A DNA stretch of 64,000 nt from Zygnema cylindricum. Taxonomy: Eukaryota > Streptophyta > Zygnematophyceae > Zygnematales > Zygnemataceae. The stretch spans positions 1-64,000 of the forward strand of contig JBBHKE010002951.1 of assembly GCA_037447655.1 (NCBI GenBank), read 5' to 3'. Under the pieces are notes generated by a model. The model had not been told where the DNA came from. It saw only the letters and a program-made list of their open reading frames with translations, and did no database searches. Position 1 is the first letter of the stretch. Each line of letters begins with the position of its first letter. Made by a program: the position numbers and the translations under genes. This document shows, piece after piece, positions 42,852 to 54,690 of the stretch.

Positions 42852-45310
42852 TACTCTCCCTCTCCCTCTCCCACTCTTCTCCCCTCTACACCTCCTTTTC
42901 CTCTTCCTCTCCCTCTCCCTCACTTCTCCCTCTCCTCTCCTCTCTTCTCCCTCTTCCTCTCCCTCTACCTCTCTTTTCCCTCTCCCTCTCCCTCTCCCTC
43001 TCTTTTCCCTTTCGCTTTCCCTCTTCCTCTCCCTCTCCCTCCTCTTTTCCCTCTCTTCTCCCTCTTCCTCTCCCTATCCCTCCCTTTCCCTCTACCTCTC
43101 CCTCTCCTCTCCCTCTCCTCTCCTCTCCTCTCCCTCTAAATCACCCTCTCCCTCTCTTTCCCTCTCTCTCCACTCCCTCTTCCTCTCCCTCTACCTCTCT
43201 TTTCCCTCTCCCTCTCCCTCTCCCTCTCTTCGCACTCTCGTCACCTCTCCCTCCCTCTTCCTCTCTCTCCCTCACTTTCCCTTCCCCTCTCCCTCTTCCT
43301 CTCCCTCCTCCCTCTCTTTTCCCTCTCCCTCTCCCTCTGTTCTCTCTCTACTCTCCTTCTTCATCTCCCTCTCCATCACTTCTCCCTTTCCTTCTCCTCT
43401 CCTCTCCCTCTTCATCTCCCTCTACCTCTCTTTTCCCTCTCCCTAACCCTCTCTTTTCCCTTCCCCCCCTCCCGCTCATTTCCCTCTTCCTTTCCCTCTC
43501 CCTCTCCCTCTCTTCTCCCTCTCCTCTCCTCTCCACTCACTCTTCCTCTCCCTCTCTCTCTCTTTTCCCTCTCCCTCTCCCTTTCTTTTCCCTCTCCCTC
43601 TCCCTCCCTTCTCCCTCTCCTCTCCTCTCCACTCCCTCTTCCTCTCCCTCACTTTCGTTTCCCTCTCCCTCTCCCTCTCTTCTCCCTCTTCTTCTCCATC
43701 TCCCTCTCTTTCTCCCCTTTCCCTCGCCCTCTCTTCTCCCTCTACCCTCCTCTCCCTCTCCTTTCCTCTCCTCTTCCTCTCCCTCTTCCTCACTTTTCCC
43801 TTTCCCTCACCCTCTCCTCTCCCTCTTCCTCTCCCTCTCCCTCTCCTCTCCATCTCTTCCCTCTCCATCTCCCTCAGTTTTCCCCTTCCCTATCCCTCTC
43901 TTCTCCCTCTCCCTCTCTTTTCTCTATCCCTCTCCCTCTCATCTCCCTCTTCCTCTCCTTTTCCTTTCCCACTCCCTCTCCTCTCCCGCTTCCTCTCCCT
44001 CTTCCTCTCCCTCTCCCTCTCTTTCACTCTCCCTCTTCTCCTCTCCCCTCCTCTTCCTCTCCCTCTTCCTCTCCCTCCTCCTCTCCTTTTCCTTTCCCAC
44101 TCCCTCTCCTCTCCCGCTTCCTCTCCCTCTTCCTCTCCCTCTCCCTCTCTTTCACTCTCCCTCTCCCTTTCTTTTCCCTCTCCTCTCCCTCTTCCTGTCC
44201 CCCCGCCCTCTCTTTTCCCTCTCCCTCTTCTCCTCTCCCCTCCCTCTTCCTCTCCCTCTCCTCTCCCTCTTCCTCTCCTTTTCCTTTCCCACTCCCTCTC
44301 CTCTCCCGCTTCCTCTCCCTCTTCCTCTCCCTCTCCCTCTCTTTCACTCTCCCTCTCCCTTTCTTTTCCCTCTCCTCACCCTCTTCCTGTCCCCCGCCCT
44401 CTCTTTTCCCTCTCCCTCCTCTCCTCTCCCCTCCCTCTTCCTCTCCCTCTTCCTCTCCTTTTCCTTTCACACTCCCTCTCCTCTCCCGCTTCCTCTCCCT
44501 CTTCCTCTCCCTCTCCCTCTCTTTTCCCGTTTCCCTCTCCCTCTCCTCTCCCGCTTCCTCTCCTCCCTCTCTTCTCCCTCTCCTCTCCTCTCCCTCTTCC
44601 TCTCGTTCTCCTTTCCCTCTCCCACTTCCTTTCCCTCTCTTCTCCATCTCCTCTCCTCTCCTCTCCCTCACCATCTCTTTTCACTTTCCCTCTCCCTCTC
44701 CTCTCCCTCATTCTCTCCCTCTTCCTCTCCCTCTCCCTCTCTTTTCCCTCTTTCTCCCTCCTTTTTCCCTTTCCCTCTCCTCTCCCTCGTCCTCTCCCTC
44801 TCCCTCTCCCTCTATTTCACCTTTCCCTCTCCCTCCTCTCCCTCTTCCTCTTCCTCTCCTTGTCTTTTCCCTCTCCCTCTCCCTCCCTCTCTTCTCCCTC
44901 TCCTCTCCTCTCCTCTGTTTTCCCTCTCCCCTCTCCCTCTCCCTCTCTTCACCCTCTCCTCTCCTCTGTTCTCCCTCTCCCTCTCCTTTTCTCCCTCTCC
45001 TCTCCTCTCCTCTCCTCTCCTCTCCTCTCCTCTCCTCTCCCTCTCCCTCTCTTTTCCCTTTCCTTCACCCTCTCCTCTCCCCTCCTCTCCCTCTCCCTCT
45101 CGTTTCCCTCTCCCTAACCCTCTCTTTTCCCTTTCCCTCTCCCTCTCCCTCTCCCTCTCTTCTCCCTCTCCTCCCCCTCTCCCTCTCCCCTCTCCCTCTT
45201 CCTCTCCCTCTCCCTCTCCCTCTCTTCTCCCTCTCCCTCTCTTCTGCCTCTCCTCCCCCTCTTTCTCTCCTCTCCTCTCCCTCTTCCTCTCCCTCTCGCT
45301 CTCGCTCTTC
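42852..45310 (+). repeat. 2.4-kb polypyrimidine array
   Basis: Almost purely C/T on the plus strand, built from TCCCTCTCCCTCTTCC and TCTCCTCTCC units. Longer blocks recur, for example a block with TTTCACTCTCCCTCTCCC near 44149, 44342 and 44022. ORFs are repeat translations. Confidence 0.95.
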
Positions 45311-46241
45311 GAGAATTTTCTTGCCCCATTGGATTATAAAAAAAGGGTCATTTTACATACAATAATATGATATACAATAATTTATTATATTTAATAATAT
45401 TTATATTTAATAACAATTGTATGTATTCAAATATAATTTTTAGTAACATAATATCATACAATATCATCTTATGCAGTATAATATTGTATTTAATAATATG
45501 ACCTATGGAGAAAAGACTGTTAAGGAAAAAAAATAACGATAAATAACCGTCTTACCCAATCATAAGGGAGATAAGTTACATACCAATGACCAATTGGGAA
45601 AGGTTTCGCTAAAGAAAGAAAATTCGGGAAAAAACTATGGGGAGCTTATATACATTATAAATACTAGATAATATTATAGTAAAATTACTTATTTATTATT
45701 GTTAATATTGGGAGTTTATATTATAGAGTCAATACGGGGAGATTTCCATACTCGCATTTGTTTGGTCAGGATCGAGAGAGGGTTTCTCTAGTGCAATTAT
45801 TGAATTATAATTATTGAATGAGGAAATTGGTTTTTCTCGAGGGATCTAGTATGAGAAACGTTTTGGTCGTTTTAGACTTTGTATTAGAAATCCAAAAAAC
45901 AAAAGAATAGACCTATGAAGGACTAAAAACCACACCAATGTAACATTTTTTTTGTTGTTTTAGAGTCCTTACAAGTTGTCGAAGGAGTTTTGTAGAGAAA
46001 AAAGACAAAAAGTTTGGTTCTTTTTCGAGGAAATTTTGGACAGTCAGGACGACGCTGGCAAAACTAAATTTATTATTAAAATTACAATATAGAGAAGAAA
46101 GACCAAATTACAAACAAAAATTCAAACAATCAAATTACAAATAATTAATACAAATACAAAAAAAACTTCTGATTTTCACTTCGCTTACATCACCCATTCA
46201 CGCTTTTTGTTTGACCATAAAAACCCTTACGGCCAACAGTA
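45311..46241. other. AT-rich intergenic DNA
   Basis: No gene or repeat family recognised. Confidence 0.4.
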
Positions 46242-46462
46242 CACCGAGTATCGCTATTAGTGTTAATTAATTTTTTCGCCGCTTAAAACATCTTTTCTCC
46301 GTACAAACTTTCACTATGTTCACATGGAGACAGCCAATCGAAAGGTGAGAGTCATACAATCCCAATCGCAACCCTTAGATCTAAAAGCCTACAAGTGTGT
46401 ACGGAGAAAAAATATGTTTTAAGTGGCAAAAAATAAATTTACTCTAATAACGGTACACGGTG
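46242..46462. mobile_element. Small MITE, family M3, copy 2
   Basis: CACCGAGTATCGCTATTAG at the left and the complement CTAATAACGGTACACGGTG at the right. Further in, CTTAAAACATCTTTTCTCC faces GGAGAAAAAATATGTTTTAAG. TA flanks each end. The inverted termini extend about 70 bases with gaps. Confidence 0.65.
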
Positions 46463-47081
46463 TACTTTACAGCGAAGCCGCCAAAAAATGTAAAGTGACC
46501 ACTACAAAAAAGGTTACTCTGGAAAACGTAAAAAAACGTGAAATACGTGACGTGACACGACCAATGAGAGTCAGCTGAGACATGACGTGACATTCCAAAA
46601 AGAGGGAATTTCCGAAAGAAAAGGACTCCATTCGACGTCACATTTTTGACATCACATAAATATTTCGACGTCAAATATTACAAAACACATTTAGGGTAAC
46701 CTTCCATCAGGCGAAAAGTGGGGTTGTTTACTGGAGGAAGTACCGTTCCGTACTAGGCCGTACTGTATTTCTTTTTTTTTTTACAAAAGATGTTTACTAA
46801 TAATTCGTTGAGATTCTCTAGACTTCTTAGAGAAAACTACCACCGTCTGATTTTCAACTTTCGACGCAAACGCTTCTTGTTTCCAGTACGTAGCTAGTCT
46901 CCTCCGACTCTCCTCGGGAGGAGAGTTTGTGATTACTGGACGCGTGTTTTGGTCCACTTGTAAAGTCAGAGTCGATCCACGACAAACATGAAGCAATAAA
47001 TTTACATGTGGCAATTGGAGTGTACCGTGTGACATAAATGCCAGCATGTTCGACGTCAAAAAAATCTTGTTGTATGTTCGA

Positions 47082-48136
47082 TGAAACTCTGAGACCTCCA
47101 TAAGTCCTCAGAGTGGACAGCTTCCAAGAAGCCTCTAGGATAATCCTGACCCATTTGTGTTTCAGCAAAAAAAAACTGCCACCCTGGAAGACAAAAACTC
47201 TGACCACCTGCATTGCAATGAAGGCAAGACTCCCCTGAGTCGATAGCAAAAAGAATCTCTGAATTTGCTCCCCTAAGCAGTAAGTTATGAAGGGTCAAAG
47301 TTGACCTTTTGTACAGAAGCTCTCTGGGAGAGAGGGTCCTATCTTCTAATTTTTCTAAGTCCTATCTCTCTCACAGACTCTACCTACTGATGTACGGAAC
47401 CAATCAGGTTGCAGTTCCGTACCCAAAAGTACAGCTGTCGGTGTACTTTATGTACGGACATTGTACGACATGGCCAAAATGTCCACATGTGGTATGTCCG
47501 GATTCGCTCCTTAGTCCTCGGAGATACCGCGCCTCCAATGTAACATCGCCACGTGTCATCCGATGTGGCGATGCCCACAAACCGCCGAATTCTTCTTCCG
47601 CGATCTCGGCGCTAATTTTCGACCGTCCGATTAATCTCGCATTTGATCGTAGCCGTAATAAATACCCGCCGCGGTATTTGTTTCGCTTAAGAAATCAATG
47701 CGCGGTATTGATTTCTTTATCCGTACCCGCAATTCGTACTTTTATACTACCAGATCTATGTGTCCCGTTTAACAATTATAGTTAAATGATTTATCCCTAC
47801 GAATTAATGTTTAATTATTTCTCGTACTATATAATGCGTAAGACTACTTCTAGACTTAACGGCTAAGGCTACCGGCTATCTGCTGTCTGTCGGCCGGCAG
47901 GTACCAAGATCAAATCCTGTGGCAAGCACATACCTTTTAGTAAATAATCCCCAATCTAATATAAATTTCCCGTAAACCTCAGGATAGCCTAGGTAGCCAT
48001 GGCTCTAGCTTCCTCTCCAATTTCTCAGTGACTGCGACTAGTTTGAGAGTTGGAGAGAGAAGTTAGAGGTAGACTGCCTCGGCTTCTTTATTTCTATTCG
48101 GACCTAGAAAATACTTTAAAACCATTAATTTCTACA
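47082..48136 (-). repeat. 3' LTR of copia element 2
   Basis: TGAAACTCTGAG...AATTTCTACA. Contains six GTAC tetramers in 47392-47466, a CACGTG near 47551 and the tRNA-like hairpin near 47850-47930. Confidence 0.93.
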
Positions 48137-48153
48137 CTCCCATTATTTTCTAG
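48137..48153 (-). other. Polypurine tract of copia element 2
   Basis: Minus strand CTAGAAAATAATGGGAG directly before the 3' LTR. Confidence 0.8.
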
Positions 48154-48638
48154 TCAATCTTTAATTTCAGACCACACTTCTTCCTGCAGAAAATTAGCTT
48201 AGGGGAAGACACAAGTTTGGTCATCATATCTGCTACCATCTCACTATCTGGTCTGTACTATAAACTGATTATTTTGTTTTCTACTTTCTCTCTAACAAAG
48301 CTGAGTCTGATGTCCATGTGTTTGGCTTTAAAATGATGTTTAGGATTGGCAGAAATAGCGATTGTTGCCTGATTATCACAAAATATTTTTTGCACACCAC
48401 TCTTAAGGTGACCAAGTTCACCAAGCAAAGAAATGACCCACATCAATTCTTTTACAGCAGAGCAAGAGGCCACATACTCAGCCTCCATGGTGGACTGAGC
48501 AATAACCTTTTGCTGTTTGCTACTCCAACAGCAAGCCCCATCACCCACATATAATACATATCCAGAAGTGCATCTCCTCATCGGAGCATCACCATAACTG
48601 GAATCACTCCAAGTAGTGATGTCAGTATTCTCCCCCAC
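48150..48638 (-). pseudogene. Copia RNase H domain (element 2)
   Basis: RNase H end of the polyprotein. It reads TWSDSSYGDAPMRRCTSGYV (first catalytic Asp region), then CCWSSKQQKVIAQSTMEAEY, FCDNQATIAI and KHHFKAKHMDIRLSF. A stop at about 48258 interrupts the last segment, after which an MTK-like C-terminus follows. Compared with element 1 (2162-2578) the domain is complete at its N-terminal side. Confidence 0.87.
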
Positions 48639-49660
48639 CCAAATGCAACCATAGATCCCTAGTTCCTATCAAGTATCTAAGGACTCTCTTAGCTGCCTCC
48701 CAATCCTTCTTAGTGGGAGCATTTAGACTTCTACTCAGCACTCCTACAGCTGCAGCTAAATCCGGCCGGGTACAGTTCATAAAATAGATTAGACTTCCCA
48801 CTACTTGCCTGTAAGGAATAGTCTGCATGAACTTCTGTTCATCAGGAGATAATTCCTCGTTTAAGACTATGACTCCTTCTTCCTCACTCCCCTCACTTCC
48901 CTTCTTCAACTCCATTGGAGTTGTACAACTATTAGCTTTATCCATTTGAAATTTTTCAAGCATGTTCCCTATTGCTTCCTTTTGAGTCAGTTTTATAATT
49001 TTCTCTTTTTCGGTCTCTTTCTACTTGAATTCCCAAAATATATCTGCTTCTCCCATATCCTTCATTTCAAATCTCCCCTTAAGATCAGTTTTCAGTTTGT
49101 TAATTTTTTCCATTGATTTACTTAATACAAGCAAATCATCAACATAAATTGCAGTAAATATCAAACCTTCCTCATCTTCAAAAACATAGATTGAGTGATC
49201 TGAGCTGATCCGAATATATCCCAGACCGGTAAGAAACTCATCAAGCTTCTTATTTCATTGTAGAGGTGCCTGTTTCAAACCATAAAGAGATTTAATCAGC
49301 CGGCATACCTTACTCTCCTCTCCTTCCTCCACAAAACCTTCGGGTTGTCGCGTGAAGATCTCCTCTTCCAATTCTCCATGCAAAAAGGCTGTCTTGATGT
49401 CCATCTGATGCACTTCCATGTCTTCCGCCGCTGCTTAACTGAGAAGTATGCGGACGGAGGGAAATCTGACCACCCGGGGCAAGGTTTCCTCGTAGTCAAT
49501 TCCTTCTTTTTGTGTAAATCCCTTTGCCACTAATCTGGCCTTGTAGCGCTCGATTGTGTTATCTGGGTTCAGTTTCAATTTGAAAACCCACTTACAACTG
49601 ATTGGTTTTCGGTTAGGTGGACAGTCCACCAGCTCCTAAGTATCGGCTACCATGATTGAA
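48639..49660 (-). pseudogene. Copia reverse transcriptase domain (element 2)
   Basis: RT of the polyprotein. From 49629 the entry block [20 protein letters not shown] and [18 protein letters not shown] is intact. The catalytic AIYVDDLLVLS is at about 49125-49160. The connection region PYRQVVGSLIYFMNCTRPDL lies within 48963-48622. The frame is broken several times, for example between 49435 and 49296. Conserved motifs are intact although the ORF is not. Confidence 0.87.
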
Positions 49661-51330
49661 GCCATCTCCTCAATGATGGCTGTCTTCCAACCGGTTTCTT
49701 TCTGGACAAGTCATCGCCTCTCCATAAGTTTGAGGTTCATCTTGATGAGATAGTTTAGTTACCCTTGTTATTAACCTATTTTTGTTGCAGTCTTTTGCTA
49801 CTTCTCCTCCCCCCCTCAAAATCTGAGAGCGGAATAGATGGTTCTCGTGGATTCTTTCGAACAAACTCGGCTTCTCCCCTATCCCTTGATTTCGAATCAA
49901 TTTCCACCACGTCTTCCGCTTCGAGTAGAGTTGTCACTGGAGTTTTCCACAGCCGAGTCCTTTTCGGTCTGATTTGTTCCTGCAAAAAATGTCATCTTCT
50001 CTAAAACCTGGATAGTTAGGAAGCTCAAAGTCATCGGAATTTTTTGACTCAAATCTGATTTTTACTGAATTCGTATATTTGAAGGGATCCACAGACTTTC
50101 CTTCATCCATAACTACTAGATGCTTTACTAAGATTATATCTTCCCTTTTTAGATCATAAACTCTATATCGTTTAACATCTTCATCATATCCTAATAAGTA
50201 TCCCGGTTTTCCTTTAGGATCTAGCTTCCAATTGGACCGATCAGTATCTAGACTGAACACTTGACTGCCGAAAACCTTTAAGTGAGATATGTCTGGTTTC
50301 CGGCCTGTCCATCTCTCATAAGGTGTTTGATCTTTTATAGCTGAAGTAAGAACTCTATTCTTGAGGTAATTAGCACAGTTCATTGCTTCTGCCCAAAACC
50401 TTTTTCCTATATTTTTATCTGACAACATACTTCTAGCACTATCACTTAGTGTTCTATTTAACCTTTCAGCTACCCCATTCTGTTCCGGATTTTCTGGAAC
50501 TGTCTTTTGGTGTTGAACCCCATCTTCCCTCAGAAAATCCTCAAACTGGTTAGAAGTATACTCTCCACCATTGTCACTCTTTACTCTCTTGATTGGAGTT
50601 TCATGCAGTTTTTCGCTCCATGCTTTATATTATCTAAAACAATCCTCAGCTTCGGACTTGTTTTTCAAAAAATATACCCGGGAATACCGAGACCAATCAT
50701 CAATTATAGTCATCATAAATCTCTTCCCCCCCGGTGAGGGCACTTTAGCTGGTCCCCAAATATCTGTGTGTACTAGATCTAGAATTTTTTCTCCCTTATA
50801 GGTGGCTAATTAAGGAAAGGGTAATCTGTGTGCTGTACCTTGAGCACATCCACTAGAATCACTTATATCATTACTTTCACTGAACTGAATCACTTCCACC
50901 ACTCCCATCTTTTTCATCTCTCTTAACTTATCTAGATTCACATGCCCAAGCCTCTTATGCCACATCATAATATCATGAACACCAGCATAATAAAGTTTCT
51001 TCTTTTCATTACTTAAGATCAGCCTAAACGTCCCATGGCTACCTTTCTCAGCAATGAAATAGACATCCTCCTCAAAACTAGCAGTAAAGACTCCTTCCCT
51101 AGTGCTAGTGAAAAAAACCCTTATCATCAAATACGGATGTAGAGATGAGGTTTTTGTTTATCTCCGGAATAAACAATACATCGGAGAATGAAACTATGGA
51201 TGTCTTTCCTTCTACTAACACTTTCAAATCTACCGATCCTGCAAGAGTAGTGGTGACTATCGTCCCATCCCCTCGTACTCTATCTCTACGGTGGGAATAT
51301 TTCTTATCTAAGTGAACAAGTGCCTATCTT
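49661..51330 (-). pseudogene. Copia integrase domain (element 2)
   Basis: Integrase. HKRLGHVNLDKLREM with downstream CAQGTAHRLPF (zinc-binding part) lies at 50810-51010. The core with HTDIWGP-type sequence and IIDDWSRYSRVYF is at about 50640-50790 in broken frame. The C-terminal half AEAMNCANYLKNRVLTSAIK and HLKVFGSQVFSLDTDRSNWK is open at 49934-50428. The block order is standard for copia. Several stops separate the pieces. Confidence 0.82.
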
Positions 51331-52520
51331 TACACATGTGAATGGAGGCACCTAAATCTACAATCCAGCTTGCTTCACCTTGCAATCCACCGTAAGCACA
51401 TTCTTCTGCCTTCGTGGAATTTCGACCTCATTTTTTCGCCTCCAACTCCTCAGTAAAAGGAGCTCATCGTCCTCGTCCTCCGGATTCCGCCTCATGTAAC
51501 CTGTGTCACAAGGGCCTTTTTCTTTCCCCTCGGGGTACCACGGTCTGCCCCTCCTTTAACCGAAGCTCGGTTAGCTTAGTGCACTTTGCCATATAGTGCC
51601 CAGGTTTCTTACAAAAATGACATAAACCTTTGGGAGCCCTTGGTCCAAACTCGTCGGTCTGATTTTTTTTCCTCCCTCCCCCCATAGTTTCCGACCGGTT
51701 TTCGGGAATCCTTTTTCCTCGAATCGGTCGCAGTTGCCAAGGCTTGGCCACTCTTTCCTCCCCTTCGGATCTCAATCGTATTCTCGTGAACCAGAATCAT
51801 CCCTACCTTTGAGTTCCATATCCACCTTGAGTCCGGCAAGTCCTGCACACGGTTGACTATGTTCTCGAATTCATCGGGTAACTACATCAGTAAACAGTTA
51901 ACCTTTTCTTTTTAACTAAACTCTTTTCCCGCAATCTCTAGCTCTATGAATAGTGTAGTAGGCTCATTGCAAAAATCCAACATCTTCCCCCCTTGGAATA
52001 CATACTCCTTAACTTTTTGATCAGCAAACTATTGTTGCTGAATCGTACCACTTTGGTACATCTCTATGAAAGCCATCCAAAGATCGGATGCGCTTTCTAC
52101 CTGCAAATGAGGACATGCAAGTCCTTGGGTGAGATGGCGAAGGATGAAGTGTTTTGCCGCCATATTGTTGAAGATCAAGGTTTCATTATCATTCTACTCG
52201 TTCCTCGGAATAGGTGACATGAATTCCGAACCAGTTGCTATTAGTGTGGTTGCATCCTTCTCCTTTGCTTTGTCCACCACCTCTCCTTCTTTTATTTCCT
52301 CCGTTCAAGGTGGATCCTCTTTCCTGGCGAATCTGCTTCCTCCAATCCCTAGAGGAATTCCAAGACTTGATGGACGCCCCAATCGTCCACTCACTATCCC
52401 CTAATACCTTTTTTCGCATAGAGCTCCTATCATCATTCTTTCTTAGTATATGAAGTCAATTCCATTAAATATTGGTACCCTAGAGGGTGGGCCCATAACC
52501 TTAAACTCTGAGACCTCCAT
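51331..52520 (-). pseudogene. Copia gag and protease (element 2)
   Basis: Gag starts at the ATG 52520-52518, inside the 5' LTR, and reads through the primer-binding site. It continues with the type A block MAAKHFILRHLTQGLACPHL near 52100-52170. The zinc knuckle CHFCKKPGHYMAKC (about 51575-51630) is intact, unlike in element 1. The protease motif reads WIVDLGASIHMC near 51345-51385 and keeps the catalytic Asp. Several stops and frame changes break the ORF. Confidence 0.8.
52486..52500 (-). other. Primer-binding site of copia element 2
   Basis: Minus strand GGTTATGGGCCCACC directly at the LTR border, the same 15-nt complement to the internal part of initiator tRNA-Met as in element 1. Confidence 0.78.
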
Positions 52521-53552
52521 AAGTCCTAAAAGTGGACAGCTTCCAAGAATCCTCTAGGATAATCCTGACCCCTTTGTGTTTTAGCAAATACAACTGCCAC
52601 CCTGGCAGACAAAAACTCTAACCACCTGCACCCCTGTGAAGGCAAGACTCCCCTGAGGCGATAGCAAAAAGAATCTTTGAATTTGCTCCCCTATGCAGTA
52701 AGTAGGGTTTTTAGGGTTTTTTAGGGTTTTTTAGGGTTTTTTAGGGGTCAAAGTTGACCTTTTGTACAGAAGCTCTCTGGGAGAGAGGGTCATATCTTCT
52801 AATTTTTCTAAGTCTTATCTCTCTCACAGACTCTATCTTCTGATGTACGGAACCAATCAGGTTGCAGTTATGTACGCAAAAGTACAGCTGCCGGTGTACT
52901 TTATGTACGGACATTGCACGACATGGCCTAAATGTCCACACGTTGTATATCCGGATTCGCTCCTATAATTCTCGGAGATGCCGCGCTCCAATGTAACATC
53001 GCCACTTGTCATCCGATGTGGCGATGCCCACAAACCGCCGAATTCTTCTTCCGCGATCTCGGCGGAAATCCTGGCAGTCCGATTAAACTCGCATTTGATC
53101 GTAGCCGTAATTAATACCTGCGCGGTATTGAATTCTTATCCGTACCGCAATTCGTACTTTTATACTACCAGATCTATGTGTCCCGTTTAATAATTATAGT
53201 TAAATGATTTATCTTACGAATTAATGTTTAATTATTTATCATAATATATAATGCGTAAGACTACTTCTAGACTTAACGGCTAAGGCTACCAGCTATCTGC
53301 TGTCTGTCAGCCGGCAGGTACCAGGATCAAATCCTGTGGCCGGCACATTCCTTTTAGTAAATAATCCCCTATCTAATATAAATTTCCGTAAACCTCAGGA
53401 TAGCCTAGGTAGCCATGGCTCTAGCTTCCTCTCCAATTTCTCAGTGACTGCGACAAGTTTGAGAGTTAGAGAGAGAAGTTAGAGGTAGACTGCCTCGGCT
53501 TCTTTGTTTCTATTCAGACCTAGAAAATACTTTAAAACCATTACTTTCTACA
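52501..53552 (-). repeat. 5' LTR of copia element 2
   Basis: Homologous to 47082-48136 except for a mutated terminal G (TTAAACTC) and an insertion of about 40 bases of TTTTTTAGGG units at 52705-52744. Confidence 0.92.
52704..52745 (+). repeat. Telomere-like (TTTTTTAGGG)n insertion in the LTR
   Basis: Four units of TTTTT(T)AGGG stand where the sister LTR has only TTATGAAG. They resemble the plant telomere repeat TTTAGGG with extra T. Similar words occur in reductase intron 1 and at 28840. Confidence 0.85.
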
Positions 53553-53965
53553 TTCGACGACAAAAAAAACTTGGTCGTAAGACATCCTATGACGTCTCCT
53601 TCATAAATGTGCGATACAGCGATTAACGTACAAATGGTATATCCTTGGACATTTGTACAAACTTTAATTATGCAACGGTGTTCGTGGCCGTTGATACCAC
53701 AACAACCGTAAGAACGTTCAGATTGTACATTAGCGTGACGCTACTATATATTTTAATCGGCGTCCGCCCGTACACATACGCAGCTGCTATTTTGTCCTTT
53801 TGGAAATGATGATTATTCCCGGGCAGCTCAACTGGTCCTACGTGGTACCAATCGCAGTCTAACAATTGATTCACTGGCATGACCTGATGGAAGGGTGTCA
53901 CAAATATTACTACCAGTAAACGTGTACTTCGATTACTGGGAACGCCTGATGGAAGGTTACCCTTA

Positions 53966-54362
53966 GTGCGTTGTTCCATTAGGCGGTCTCAGTAAACGTC
54001 AAGAAATCGTTTACGGAAGCCATCGTTCCATTGTGTCAAGTCAGTAACCGACATTTTATTTGCGTGGAACACTTTAATGAGCCACAATAGATGAAAATGA
54101 TTTTGGTAATCTTCAAAGAATCTTTGACGGTAAATTGTGACCACATATTTGTATCAGCGAAGGTAAAAAGTCGCTCGTACGACGTATTGGATAAAATTTG
54201 TACAGACAGACGAAACTTAAGATTTGTAAAAGCGTACGAAAATGTTAGAATGGTTAGTGGATGGCAACAGAAGAATGAAATAATATCCTCCGTCAAAGAT
54301 TTTCTTGCGGCTTTCGGTGGCCACGCATCCTCCCTAGCAGAAAACACATGTCATATGCGACA
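53966..54362. other. Intergenic DNA; possible ORF not recognised
   Basis: A plus-strand frame from 54091 to about 54350 is open (FVSAKVKSRSYDVLDKIC), but nothing else supports it as a gene. Confidence 0.3.
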
Positions 54363-54690
54363 TGTTGTCATGCCGCATCGTGTCGGCTGCTCGCGCGCAC
54401 GATTTCATGCCCGTACGCGCGATATTCGGCGCGCGCGCACGACATAATTCACGCACGCGCGCGATAATAGTATTTTGCATGCACCCGCGGTATTTCTCAT
54501 GCACGCGCGGTATTTCTCACGCGCGCGCTCTATTTCTCACGCACGCGCGGTATTTTGCACGCACGCGCGGTATTCTGCATGCACGCACGGTTTTGTGCAT
54601 GCACGCGCGATTTGATGCACACACGTTTGATTTTTGCGTTCGCACGTGCGGGTTTTCGTCGTTTCATTTGTTTATGATGTGAACGCGATT
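54363..54690 (+). repeat. GC-rich ~20-bp minisatellite repeat, copy 1
   Basis: Starts GTTGTCATGCCGCATCGTGTC, then units GCACGCGCGGTATTTCTCAC with variants, ending in a shared tail TTTTTGCGTTCGCACGTGCG and GTCGTTTCATTT. CpG-rich. Confidence 0.85.

Larger units (their letters stand above)
47082..53552 (-). mobile_element. Full-length Ty1/copia element 2 (type A)
   Basis: The LTRs at 47082-48136 and 52501-53552 are homologous end to end, and TTCGA flanks both sides (47077-47081 and 53553-53557), a perfect 5-bp duplication. Internal order on the minus strand is primer-binding site, gag, protease, integrase, RT, RNase H, polypurine tract. All coding parts are interrupted by stops or frameshifts. 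The LTRs differ by many point changes and indels, so the insertion is not recent. Confidence 0.93.
46694..53962. mobile_element. PIF/Harbinger-like MITE split by a copia insertion
   Basis: The left end GGGTAACCTTCCATCAGG and the right end (53945-53962) are perfect inverted complements over about 20 bases, and both are flanked by TTA (46691-46693, 53963-53965), the 3-bp TWA duplication typical of PIF/Harbinger. The two halves (46694-47081 and 53558-53962) total about 0.8 kb and carry no transposase, so it is non-autonomous. Copia element 2 sits inside it. Confidence 0.82.

Noticed and set aside
43348-45329. Arg/Glu/Gly-rich ORFs up to 216 codons on the minus strand
   Set aside because: Translation of the GAGGGA side of the polypyrimidine array.
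54091-54447. 118-codon ORF as a gene
   Set aside because: Runs into the GC-rich minisatellite; no recognisable domain or splice context.
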